Positions 1-12,109 of a stretch of DNA of 64,000 nucleotides are shown piece after piece. The notes below the pieces were generated by a model that was not told where the DNA came from, made no database searches, and saw nothing but the letters and a program-made list of their open reading frames with translations. Origin of the DNA: Crossaster papposus (taxonomy: Eukaryota; Echinodermata; Asteroidea; Velatida; Solasteridae); contig JBAIAA010000506.1 in the NCBI GenBank assembly GCA_037893245.1, positions 929,001 through 993,000 on the forward strand. The letters are read 5' to 3'. Positions within the stretch are counted from its first letter, which is position 1; each line of letters starts with the position of its first letter. The position numbers and the translations under genes were made by a program.

Positions 1-104
1 AATTGGTCTATAGCGCCCATTAAGCCTAAACAACACTTTTCGGGGTTTTTTTACAGTCAGAACGCCAAATAAAATTTCAACACTACCAAATGGTCTATAT
101 CGCC

Positions 105-1060
105 TAATAAGCCTAACAAACACTTTTCGGCGCAATTGACCGTCAGAACACGAAATGAACTTTCAACACTCCAAAATGGTCTATAGCGCCCATTGAGGCT
201 ACAAAACACTTTTCGGTTTTTTTCACCGTAAGAATGCGAAATGAACTTCCAACACTCCCAAATTGGTCTATAGCGCCCATTGAGCCTAAAAAAACACTTT
301 TCGGTTTTTGTCTCCATCAGAACGCGAAGTGAACTTCCAACACTCCCAAATGGTCTATAGCGCCCATTGAGCCTAACAAACACTTTTCGGCGCAATTTAC
401 CGTCAGAACACGAAATGAACTTCCAAAACTCCCAAATGGTCTATAGCGCCCTTTGAGCCTAAAAAACAATTTTCGTTTTTTTTCACCGTAAGAATGCGAA
501 ATGAACGTCCAACACTCCCAAATGGTCTATAGCGCCCATTGAAGCTAACAAACACTTTTCGGTTTTTGTTCACCGTCAGAACGCGAAGTGAACTTCCAAC
601 ACTCCCAAATGGTCTATAGCGCCCATTGAGCCTAACAAACACTTTTCGGCGCAATTGACCGTCAGAACACGAAATGAACTTCCAACACTCCAAAATGGTC
701 TATAGCGCCCATTGAGGCTACAAAACACTTTTCGGTTTTTTTCACCGTAAGAATGCGAAATGAACTTCCAACACTCCCAAATTGGTCTATAGCGCCCATT
801 GAGCCTAAAAAAACACTTTTCGGTTTTTGTCTCCATCAGAACGCGAAGTGAACTTCCAACACTCCCAAATGGTCTATAGCGCCCATTGAGCCTAACAAAC
901 ACTTTTCGGCGCAATTTACCGTCAGAACACGAAATGAACTTCCAAAACTCCCAAATGGTCTATAGCGCCCTTTGAGCCTAAAAAACAATTTTCGTTTTTT
1001 TTCACCGTAAGAATGCGAAATGAACGTCCAACACTCCCAAATGGTCTATAGCGCCCATTG
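105..1060 (+). repeat. Satellite A six-monomer duplication, 519-bp offset
   Basis: The segment from about 105 to 540 recurs nearly unchanged at about 624-1,060, an offset of 519 bp or six monomers. Diagnostic shared features are the GGCGCAATTGACCG variant followed by ACTCCAAAATGG, then a GTAAGAATGCG monomer and a TTTTTGTCTCCATCAG monomer. Similarity decays at both ends, so the edges are approximate. Confidence 0.8.
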
Positions 1061-4000
1061 AGGCTAAAAAAACACTTTTCGTTTTTGGTTACCGTCAGAA
1101 CGCGAAATGAACTTCCAACACTCCCAAATGGTCTATAGCGCCCTTTGAGCCTAAAGAACACTTTTCGTGTTTTTTTCACCGTAAGAATGCGAAATGAACG
1201 TCCAACACTCCCAAATGGTGTATGGCGCCCATTGAGCCTAAAAAACACTTTTCGTTTTTTTCACCGTCAGAACGCGAAAAGAACTTACAACACTCCCAAA
1301 TTGGTCTATAGCGCCCATTGAGCCTAAAAAACACTTTTCGATTTTGTCTCCGTCAGAACGCGAAATGAACTTCCCACACTCCCAAATGGTCTATAGCGCC
1401 CATTGAGGCTAAAAAACACTTTTCGGTTTTTGTTCACCGTCAGAACGCGAAGTGAACTTCCAACACTCCCAAATGGTCTATAGCGCCCATTGAGCTAAAC
1501 AACACTTTTCGGTTTTTGTTCACCGTCAGAACGCGAAATGAACTTCCAACACTCCCAAATGGTCTATAGCGCCCATTGAGGCTAAAAAACACTTTCGTTT
1601 TTTTCACTGTCAGAACGCGAAATGAACTTCCAAAACTCCCAAATGGTCTATAGCGCCCTTTGAGCCTAAAAAACAATTTTCGTTTTTTTTCACCGTAAGA
1701 ATGCGAAATGAACGTCCAACACTCCCAAATGGTCTATAGCGCCCATTGAGGCTAAAAAACACTTTTCGTGTTTTTTTCACCGTCAGAACGCGAAATGAAC
1801 TTTCAACACTCCCACATGGTCTATAGCGCTCATTGAGCATAAGCAACAATTTTCGCGTTTTGTCACCGTCAGAACGCGAAATGAACTTTCAACACTCCCA
1901 AATGGTCTATAGCGCCCATTGAGGCTAAAAAACACTTTTCCGTTTGTTTTTTTCATCGTCAGAACGCGTAGTGAACTTCCAAATGGTCTATAGCGCCCAT
2001 TGAGCCTAAAACACACTTTTCGGTTTTTTTCACCGTCAGAACGCGAAATGAAATTTCAACACTCTCAAATGGTCTATAGCGCCCATTGAGGCTAAAAAAC
2101 ACTTTCGGTTTTTATCACCGTAAGAATGCGAAATGAACGTCTAACACTCCCAATTGGTCTATAGCGCACTTTAAGCCTAAACAACACTTTTCGGGTTTTT
2201 TTTACCGTCAGAACGCGAAATAAAATTTCAACACTACCAAATGGTTTATAGCGCCTAATAAGCCTAACAAACAATTTTCGGCGCAATTGACCGTCAGAAC
2301 ACGAAATGAACTTCCAACACTCCAAAATGGTCTATAGCGCCCATTGAGGCTACAAAACAATTTTCGTTTTTTTTCACCGTAAGAATGCGAAATGAACTTC
2401 CAACACTCCCAAATTGGTCTATAGCGCCCATTGAGCCTAAAAAACACTTTTCGGTTTTTGTTCACTGTCAGAACGCGAAATGAACTTCCAACACTCCCAA
2501 ATGGTCTATAGCGCCCATTGAGGCTAACAAACACTTTTCGGTTTGTTTTTTTCACCGTCAGAACGCGAAGTGAACTTCCAAATGGTCTATAGCGCCCATT
2601 GAGCCTAAAAAACACTTTTGGGTTGTTTTCACCGTCAGAACGCGACATGAAATTTCAACACTCTCAAATGGTCTATATCGCCCATTGAGGCTAAAAAACA
2701 CTTTCGGTTTTTTTCACCGTAAGAATGCGAAATGAACGTCTAACACTCCCAATTGGTCTATAGCGCCCATTAAGCCTAAACATCACTTTTCGGTTTTTTT
2801 TTACAGTCAGAACGCCAAATAAAATTTCAACACTACCAAATGGTCTATAGCGCCTAATAAGCCTAACAAACACTTTTCGGCGCAATTGACCGTCAGAACA
2901 CGAAATGAACTTCCAACACTCCAAAATGGTCTATAGCGCCCATTGAGGCTACAAAACACTTTTCGGTTTTTTTCACCGTAAGAATGCGAAATGAACTTCC
3001 AACACTCCCAAATTGGTCTATAGCGCCCATTGAGCCTAAAGAACACTTTTCGTGTTTTTTTCAGCCTCAGAATGCGAAATGAACGTCCAACACTCCCAAA
3101 TGGTGTATGGCGCCCATTGAGCCTAAAAAACACTTTTCGTTTTTTTCACCGTCAGAACGCAAAACGAACTTCCGACACTCTCAAATTGGTATATAGCGCC
3201 CATTGAGCCTAACAAACACTTTTCGTTTTTTTCACCGTCAGAACGCGAAATGAACTTCCAACACTCTCAAATGGTCTATAGCGCCCATTGAGGCTAAAAA
3301 ACACTTTTCGGTTTTTGTTCACCGTCAGAACGCGAAGTGAACTTCCAACACTCCCAAATGGTCTATAGCGCCCATTGAGGCTAAAAAACACTTTTCGGTT
3401 TTTTTTTTTCACCGTCAGAACGCGAAGTGAACTTCCAAATGGTCTATAGCGCCCATTGAGCCTAAAAAACACTTTTCGGTTTTTTTCACCGTCAGAACGC
3501 GAAATGAACTTCCAACACTCCCAAATGGTCTATAGCGCCCATTGCGGCAAAAAAACACTTTTGGGTTGTTTTCACCGTCAGAACGCGACATGAAATTTCA
3601 ACACTCTCAAATGGTCTATATCGCCCATTGAGGCTAAAAAACACTTTCGGTTTTTTTCACCGTAAGAATGCGAAATGAACGTCTAACACTCCCAATTGGT
3701 CTATAGCGCCCATTAAGCCTAAACAACACTTTTCGGGTTTTTTTTACAGTCAGAACGCCAAATAAAATTTCAACACTACCAAATGGTCTATAGCGCCTAA
3801 TAAGCCTAACAAACACTTTTCGGCGCAATTGACCGTCAGAACACGAAATGAACTTCCAACACTCCAAAATGGTCTATAGCGCCCATTGAGGCTACAAAAC
3901 ACTTTTCGGTTTTTTTTCACCGTAAGAATGCGAAATGAACTTCCAACACTCCCAAATTGGTCTATAGCGCCCATTGAGCCTAAAAAAACACTTTTCGGTT

Positions 4001-5031
4001 TTTGTCTCCATCAGAACGCGAAGTGAACTTCCAACACTCCCAAATGGTCTATAGCGCCCATTGAGCCTAACAAACACTTTTCGGCGCAATTTACCGTCAG
4101 AACACGAAATGAACTTCCAACAATACCAAATGGTATATAGCGCCCATTGAGGCTAAACAAACACTTTTCGTTTTTGGTTACCGTCAGAACGCGAAATGAA
4201 CTTCCAACACTCCCAAATGGTCTATAGCGCCCATTGAGGCTAACAAACACTTTTCGGTTTTTGTTCACCGTCAGAACGCGAAGTGAACTTCCAACACTCC
4301 CAAATGGTCTATAGCGCCCATTGAGCCTAACAAACACTTTTCGGCGCATTTTACCGTCAGAACACGAAATGAACTTCCAACAATACCAAATGGTATATAG
4401 CGCCCATTGAGGCTAAAAAAAACACTTTTCGTTTTTGGTTACCGTCAGAACGCGAAATGAACTTCCAACACTCCCAAATGGTCTATAGCGCCCTTTGAAC
4501 CTAAAGAACACTTTTCGTGTTTTTTCATTGTCAGAACGCGAAATGAACTTACAACACTCCCAAATTGGTCTATAGCGCCCATTGAGCCTAAAAAAACACT
4601 TTTCGGTTTTTGTCTCCATCAGAACGCGAAGTGAACTTCCAACACTCCCAAATGGTCTATAGCGCCCATTGAGCCTAACAAACACTTTTCGGCGCAATTT
4701 ACCGTCAGAACACGAAATGAACTTCCAAAACTCCCAAATGGTCTATAGCGCCCTTTGAGCCTAAAAAACAATTTTCGTTTTTTTTCACCGTAAGAATGCG
4801 AAATGAACGTCCAACACTCCCAAATGGTCTATAGCGCCCATTGAGGCTAAAAAAACACTTTTCGTTTTTGGTTACCGTCAGAACGCGAAATGAACTTCCA
4901 ACACTCCCAAATGGTCTATAGCGCCCTTTGAGCCTAAAGAACACTTTTCGTGTTTTTTTCACCGTAAGAATGCGAAATGAACGTCCAACACTCCCAAATG
5001 GTGTATGGCGCCCATTGAGCCTAAAAAACAC
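922..5031 (+). repeat. Dispersed HOR copies in satellite A, ~3.7-3.8 kb and ~3.1 kb offsets
   Basis: The four-monomer segment at about 922-1,248 matches 4,705-5,031 (offset 3,783). The monomer carrying ATTTTGTCTCCG and CTTCCCACACTCCC at 1,341 recurs at 5,038 (offset 3,697). The segment at about 2,208-2,648 recurs at 5,308-5,748 (offset 3,100). Different offsets for adjacent segments show that the copies were shuffled by deletion or further unequal exchange after duplication. Confidence 0.7.
2691..2924 (+). repeat. Representative recurrent variant-monomer cassette of satellite A
   Basis: This cassette has four successive variant monomers: one with a shortened CACTTTCGG, one with GTAAGAATGCG and AACGTCTAACACTCCC, one with CATTAAGCC or CTTTAAGCC plus AAATAAAATTTCAACACTACC, and one with CCTAATAAGCC followed by GGCGCAATTGACCG. 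The same order recurs near 2,092, 3,634, 5,791, 7,596, 9,404, 12,597, 13,627, 14,742, 15,513, 17,154, 18,188, 18,791, 20,437, 22,500, 23,801, 27,067 and 27,669. It is the best landmark for following HOR duplications through the array. Some copies (for example 12,597 and 20,437) carry TAGGGCC instead of TAGCGCC. Confidence 0.85.
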
Positions 5032-7252
5032 TTTTCGATTTTGTCTCCGTCAGAACGCGAAATGAACTTCCCACACTCCCAAATGGTCTATAGCGCCCAT
5101 TGAGGCTAAAAAACACTTTTCGGTTTTTGTTCACCGTCAGAACGCGAAGTGAACTTCCAACACTCCCAAATGGTCTATAGCGCCCATTGAGCTAAACAAC
5201 ACTTTTCGGTTTTTGTTCACCGTCAGAACGCGAAATGAACTTCCAACACTCCCAAATGGTCTATAGCGCCCATTGAGGCTAAAAAACACTTTCGTTTTTT
5301 TTCACCGTCAGAACGCGAAATGAACTTCCAAAACTCCCAAATGGTCTATAGCGCCCTTTGAGCCTAAAAAACAATTTTCGTTTTTTTTCACCGTAAGAAT
5401 GCGAAATGAACGTCCAACACTCCCAAATGGTCTATAGCGCCCATTGAGGCTAAAAAACAATTTTCGTTTTTTTTCACCGTAAGAATGCGAAATGAACTTC
5501 CAACACTCCCAAATTGGTCTATAGCGCCCATTGAGCCTAAAAAACACTTTTCGGTTTTTGTTCACCGTCAGAACGCGAAATGAACTTCCAACACTCCCAA
5601 ATGGTCTATAGCGCCCATTGAGGCTAACAAACACTTTTCGGTTTGTTTTTTTCACCGTCAGAACGCGAAGTGAACTTCCAAATGGTCTATAGCGCCCATT
5701 GAGCCTAAAAAACACTTTTGGGTTGTTTTCACCGTCAGAACGCGACATGAAATTTCAACACTCTCAAATGGTCTATATCGCCCATTGAGGCTAAAAAACA
5801 CTTTCGGTTTTTTTCACCGTAAGAATGCGAAATGAACGTCTAACACTCTCAATTGGTCTATAGCGCCCATTAAGCCTAAACATCACTTTTCGGGTTTTTT
5901 TTACAGTCAGAACGCCAAATAAAATTTCAACACTACCAAATGGTCTATAGCGCCTAATAAGCCTAACAAACACTTTTCGGCGCAATTGACCGTCAGAACA
6001 CGAAATGAACTTCCAACACTCCCAAATTGGTCTATAGCGCCCATTGAGCCTAAAGAACACTTTTCGTGTTTTTTTCAGCCTCAGAATGCGAAATGAACGT
6101 CCAACACTCCCAAATGGTGTATGGCGCCCATTGAGCCTAAAAAACACTTTTCGGTTTTTTCACCGTCAGAACGCAAAACGAACTTCCGACACTCTCAAAT
6201 TGGTATATAGCGCCCATTGAGCCTAACAAACACTTTTCGTTTTTTTCACCGTCAGAACGCGAAATGAACTTCCAACACTCTCAAATGGTCTATAGCGCCC
6301 ATTGAGGCTAAAAAACACTTTTCGGTTTTTGTTCACCGTCAGAACGCGAAGTGAACTTCCAACACTCCCAAATGGTCTATAGCGCCCATTGAGCTAAAAA
6401 ACACTTTTCGGTTTTTGTTCACCGTCAGAACGCGAAATGAACTTCCAACACTCCCAAATGGTCTATAGCGCCCATTGAGGCTAAAAAACACTTTCGTTTT
6501 TTTTCACCGTCAGAACGCGAAATGAACTTCCAAAACTCCCAAATGGTCTATAGCGCCCTTTGAGCCTAAAAAACAATTTTCGGTTTTTTTCACCATAAGA
6601 ATGCGAAATGAACGTCCAACACTCCCAAATGGTCTATAGCGCCCATTGAGGCTAAAAAACACTTTTCTTTTTTTTTTCACCGTCAGAACGCGAAATGAAC
6701 TTTCAACACTCCCACATGGTCTATAGCGCTCATTGAGCATAAGCAACAATTTTCGGTGTTTTTTCACCGTCAGAACGCGAAATGAACTTTCAACACTCCC
6801 AAATGGTCTATAGCGCCCATTGAGGCTAAAAAACACTTTCGTTTTTTGTCACCGTCAGAACGCGAAATGAACTTCCAAAACTCCCAAATGGTCTATAGCG
6901 CCCTTTGAGCCTAAAAAACAATTTTCGGTTTTTTTCACCGTAAGAATGCGAAATGAACGTCCAACACTCCCAAATGGTCTATAGCGCCCATTGAGGCTAA
7001 AAAACACTTTTCGTTTTGTTTTCACCGTCAGAACGCGAAATGAACTTTCAACACTCCCAAATGGTCTATAGCGCCCATTGAGGCTAAAAAACACTTTTCG
7101 GTTTTTTACACAGTCAGAACGCGAAATGAACTTCCAACACTCCCAAATGGTCTATAGCGCCCATTGAGGCTAAAAAACACTTTTCGTTTTGTTTTCACCG
7201 TCAGAACGCGAAATGAACTTTCAACACTCCCAAATGGTCTATAGCGCCCATT

Positions 7253-10200
7253 GAGGCTAAAAAACACTTTTCGGTTTTTTACACAGTCAGAACGCGAAAT
7301 GAACTTCCAACACTCCCAAATGGTCTATAGCGCCCATTGAGGCTAAAAAACACTTTTCGTTTTTTTTTTTTCACCGTCAGAACGCGAAGTGAACTTCCAA
7401 ATGGTCTATAGCGCCCATTGAGCCTAAAAAACACTTTTCGGTTTTTTTCACCGTCAGAACGCGAAATGAACTTCCAACACTCCCAAATGGTCCATAGCGC
7501 CCATTGCGGCAAAAAAACACTTTTGGGTTGTTTTCACCGTCAGAACGCGACATGAAATTTCAACACTCTCAAATGGTCTATATCGCCCATTGAGGCTAAA
7601 AAACACTTTCGGTTTTTTTCACCGTCAGAACGCGACATGAAATTTCAACACTCCCAATTGGTCTATAGCGCCCATTAAGCCTAAACAACACTTTTCGGGT
7701 TTTTTTTACAGTCAGAACGCCAAATAAAATTTCAACACTACCAAATGGTCTATAGCGCCTAATAAGCCTAACAAACACTTTTCGGCGCAATTGACCGTCA
7801 GAACACGAAATGAACTTCCAACACTCCAAAATGGTCTATAGCGCCCATTGAGGCTACAAAACACTTTTCGGTTTTTTTCACCGTAAGAATGCGAAATGAA
7901 CTTCCAACACTCCCAAATTGGTCTATAGCGCCCATTGAGGCTAAAAAACACTTTTCGGTTTTTGTTCACCGTCAGAACGCGAAGTGAACTTCCAACACTG
8001 CCAAATGGTCTATAGCGCCCATTGAGGCTAACAAACACTTTTCGGTTTTTGTTCACCGTCAGAACGCGAAGTGAACTTCCAACACTGCCAAATGGTCTAT
8101 AGCGCCCATTGAGGCTAAAAAACACTTTTCGGGGTTTTTTCACTGTCAGAACGCGAAATGAACTTTCAACACTCCCACATGGTCTATAGCGCTCATTGAG
8201 CCTAAGCAACAATTTTCGGTTTTTTTTCACCGTCAGAACGCGAAATGAACTTTCAACACTCCCAAATGGTCTATAGCGCCCATTGAGGCTAAAAAACACT
8301 TTTCGGTTTTTTACACAGTCAGAACGCGAAGTAAACTTCCAACACTCCCAAATGGTCTATAGCGCCCATTGAGCCGACAAAAACACTTTTCGGGTTTTTT
8401 CACCGTCAGAACGCGAAGTGAACTTCCAACACTCCCAAATGGTCTATAGCGCCCATTGAGCCTAACAAACACTTTTCGGCGCAATTTACCGTCAGAACAC
8501 GAAATGAACTTCCAACAATACCAAATGGTATATAGCGCCCATTGAGGCTAAAAAAACACTTTTCGTTTTTGGTTACCGTCAGAACGCGAAATGAACTTCC
8601 AACACTCCCAAATGGTCTATAGCGCCCTTTGAGCCTAAAGAACACTTTTCGTGTTTTTTCACGGTAAGAATGCGAAATGAACGTCCAACACTCGCAAATG
8701 GTGTATGGCGCCCATTGAGCCTAAAAAACACTTTCCGGTTTTTTCACCGTCAGAACGCAAAACGAACTTCCGACACTCTCAAATTGGTATATAGCGCCCA
8801 TTGAGCCTAACAAACACTTTCGGTTTTTTTCACCGTCAGAACGCGAAATGAACTTACAACACTCCCAAATTGGTCTATAGCGCCCATTAAGCCTAAAAAA
8901 CAATTTTCGTTTTTTTTCACCGTAAGAATGCGAAATGAACGTCCAACACTCCCAAATGGTCTATAGCGCCCATTGAGGCTACAAAACACTTTTCGGTTTT
9001 TTTCACCGTAAGAATGCGAAATGAACTTCCAACACTCCCACATGGTCTATAGCGCTCATTGAGGCTAAAAAACACTTTTCGGTTTTTTACACAGTCAGAA
9101 CGCGAAATGAACTTCCAACACTCCCAAATGGTCTATAGCGCCCATTGAGGCTAAAAAACACTTTTCGTTTTTTTTTTTTCACCGTCAGAACGCGAAGTGA
9201 ACTTCCAAATGGTCTATAGCGCCCATTGAGCCTAAAAAACACTTTTCGGTTTTTTTCACCGTCAGAACGCGAAATGAACTTCCAACACTCCCAAATGGTC
9301 CATAGCGCCCATTGCGGCAAAAAAACACTTTTGGGTTGTTTTCACCGTCAGAACGCGACATGAAATTTCAACACTCTCAAATGGTCTATATCGCCCATTG
9401 AGGCTAAAAAACACTTTCGGTTTTTTTCACCGTCAGAACGCGACATGAAATTTCAACACTCCCAATTGGTCTATAGCGCCCATTAAGCCTAAACAACACT
9501 TTTCGGGTTTTTTTTACAGTCAGAACGCCAAATAAAATTTCAACACTACCAAATGGTCTATAGCGCCTAATAAGCCTAACAAACACTTTTCGGCGCAATT
9601 GACCGTCAGAACACGAAATGAACTTCCAACACTCCAAAATGGTCTATAGCGCCCATTGAGGCTACAAAACACTTTTCGGTTTTTTTCACCGTAAGAATGC
9701 GAAATGAACTTCCAACACTCCCAAATTGGTCTATAGCGCCCATTGAGGCTAAAAAACACTTTTCGGTTTTTGTTCACCGTCAGAACGCGAAGTGAACTTC
9801 CAACACTGCCAAATGGTCTATAGCGCCCATTGAGGCTAACAAACACTTTTCGGTTTTTGTTCACCGTCAGAACGCGAAGTGAACTTCCAACACTGCCAAA
9901 TGGTCTATAGCGCCCATTGAGGCTAAAAAACACTTTTCGGGGTTTTTTCACTGTCAGAACGCGAAATGAACTTTCAACACTCCCACATGGTCTATAGCGC
10001 TCATTGAGCCTAAGCAACAATTTTCGGTTTTTTTTCACCGTCAGAACGCGAAATGAACTTTCAACACTCCCAAATGGTCTATAGCGCCCATTGAGGCTAA
10101 AAAACACTTTTCGGTTTTTTACACAGTCAGAACGCGAAGTAAACTTCCAACACTCCCAAATGGTCTATAGCGCCCATTGAGCCGACAAAAACACTTTTCG

Positions 10201-10868
10201 GGTTTTTTCACCGTCAGAACGCGAAGTGAACTTCCAACACTCCCAAATGGTCTATAGCGCCCATTGAGCCTAACAAACACTTTTCGGCGCAATTTACCGT
10301 CAGAACACGAAATGAACTTCCAACAATACCAAATGGTATATAGCGCCCATTGAGGCTAAAAAAACACTTTTCGTTTTTGGTTACCGTCAGAACGCGAAAT
10401 GAACTTCCAACACTCCCAAATGGTCTATAGCGCCCTTTGAGCCTAAAGAACACTTTTCGTGTTTTTTCACGGTAAGAATGCGAAATGAACGTCCAACACT
10501 CGCAAATGGTGTATGGCGCCCATTGAGCCTAAAAAACACTTTCCGGTTTTTTCACCGTCAGAACGCAAAACGAACTTCCGACACTCTCAAATTGGTATAT
10601 AGCGCCCATTGAGCCTAACAAACACTTTCGGTTTTTTTCACCGTCAGAACGCGAAATGAACTTACAACACTCCCAAATTGGTCTATAGCGCCCATTAAGC
10701 CTAAAAAACAATTTTCGTTTTTTTTCACCGTAAGAATGCGAAATGAACGTCCAACACTCCCAAATGGTCTATAGCGCCCATTGAGGCTACAAAACACTTT
10801 TCGGTTTTTTTCACCGTAAGAATGCGAAATGAACTTCCAACACTCCCAAATTGGTCTATAGCGCCCAT
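7253..10868 (+). repeat. Tandem HOR duplication in satellite A, 1,808 bp per copy
   Basis: Copy 1 runs from about 7,253 to 9,060 and copy 2 from about 9,061 to 10,868. Landmarks at 7,273/9,081, 7,596/9,404, 8,406/10,214 and 8,721/10,529 are all 1,808 bp apart, about 21 monomers. The copies include shared private variants such as GGTCCATAGCGCCC and CACTGCCAAATGG, and I saw almost no differences, so the duplication is recent. The right end of copy 2 differs by a few bases from that of copy 1 (near 10,850). Confidence 0.9.
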
Positions 10869-11900
10869 TGAGGCTAAAAACACTTTTCGGTTTTTGTTCA
10901 CCGTCAGAACGCGAAGTGAACTTCCAACACTGCCAAATGGTCTATAGCGCCCATTGAGGCTAACAAACACTTTTCGGTTTTTGTTCACCGTCAGAACGCG
11001 AAGTGAACTTCCAACACTGCCAAATGGTCTATAGCGCCCATTGAGGCTAAAAAACACTTTTCGGGGTTTTTTCACCGTCAGAACGCGAAATGAACTTTCA
11101 ACACTCCCACATGGTCTATAGCGCTCATTGAGCCTAAGCAACAATTTTCGGGTTTTTTTCACCGTCAGAACGCGAAATGAACTTTCAACACTCCCAAATG
11201 GTCTATAGCTCCCATTGAGGCTAAAAAACACTTTTCGGTTTTTTACACAGTCAGAACGCGAAGTAAACTTCCAACACTCCCAAATGGTCTATAGCGCCCA
11301 TTGAGCCGACAAAAACACTTTTCGGTTTTTTTCACCGTCAGAACGCGAAGTGAACTTCCAACACTCCCAAATGGTCTATAGCGCCCATTGAGCCTAACAA
11401 ACACTTTTCGGCGCAATTTACCGTCAGAACACGAAATGAACTTCCAACAATACCAAATGGTATATAGCGCCCATTGAGGCTAAAAAAACACTTTTCGTTT
11501 TTGGTTACCGTCAGAACGCGAAATGAACTTCCAACACTCCCAAATGGTCTATAGCGCCCTTTGAGCCTAAAGAACACTTTTCGTGTTTTTTCACGGTAAG
11601 AATGCGAAATGAACGTCCAACACTCGCAAATGGTGTATGGCGCCCATTGAGCCTAAAAAACACTTTCCGGTTTTTTCACCGTCAGAACGCAAAACGAACT
11701 TCCGACACTCTCAAATTGGTATATAGCGCCCATTGAGCCTAACAAACACTTTCGGTTTTTTTCACCGTCAGAACGCGAAATGAACTTACAACACTCCCAA
11801 ATTGGTCTATAGCGCCCATTAAGCCTAAAAAACAATTTTCGGTTTTTTTCACCGTAAGAATGCGAAATGAACGTCCAACACTCCCAAATGGTCTATAGCG
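9660..11900 (+). repeat. Overlapping third HOR copy in satellite A, 1,124-bp offset
   Basis: The segment from about 9,660 to 10,745 recurs at about 10,784-11,870 (landmarks 10,214/11,338 and 10,529/11,653). The 1,124-bp offset is 13 monomers. It uses the second copy of the 1,808-bp duplication as its template, so the order of events was first 1,808 bp and then 1,124 bp. Single-base differences are visible, for example TAGCTCCC at about 11,207 instead of TAGCGCCC. Confidence 0.85.
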
Positions 11901-12109
11901 CCCATTGAGGCAAAAAAACACTTTTCGGGTTTTTTTCACCGTCAGAACGCGAAATGAACTTTCAACACTCCCACATGGTCTATAGCGCTCATTGAGCCTA
12001 AGCAACAATTTTCGGTTTTTTTTCACCGTCAGAACGCGAAATGAACTTTCAACACTCCCAAATGGTCTATAGCGCCCATTGAGGCTACAAAACACTTTTC
12101 GGTTTTTTA

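Noticed and set aside
7712..8299. Minus-strand open frames in satellite A encoding 29-residue repeats with an NGRYRPFGSVGSSFRVLTV motif
   Set aside because: An 87-bp monomer is a multiple of three, so stop-free frames continue through it, while every 86-bp monomer shifts frame and usually ends them. The longest frames are about 200 codons, start at TTG, and are distributed as expected from monomer length variation. No codon-position conservation is visible.
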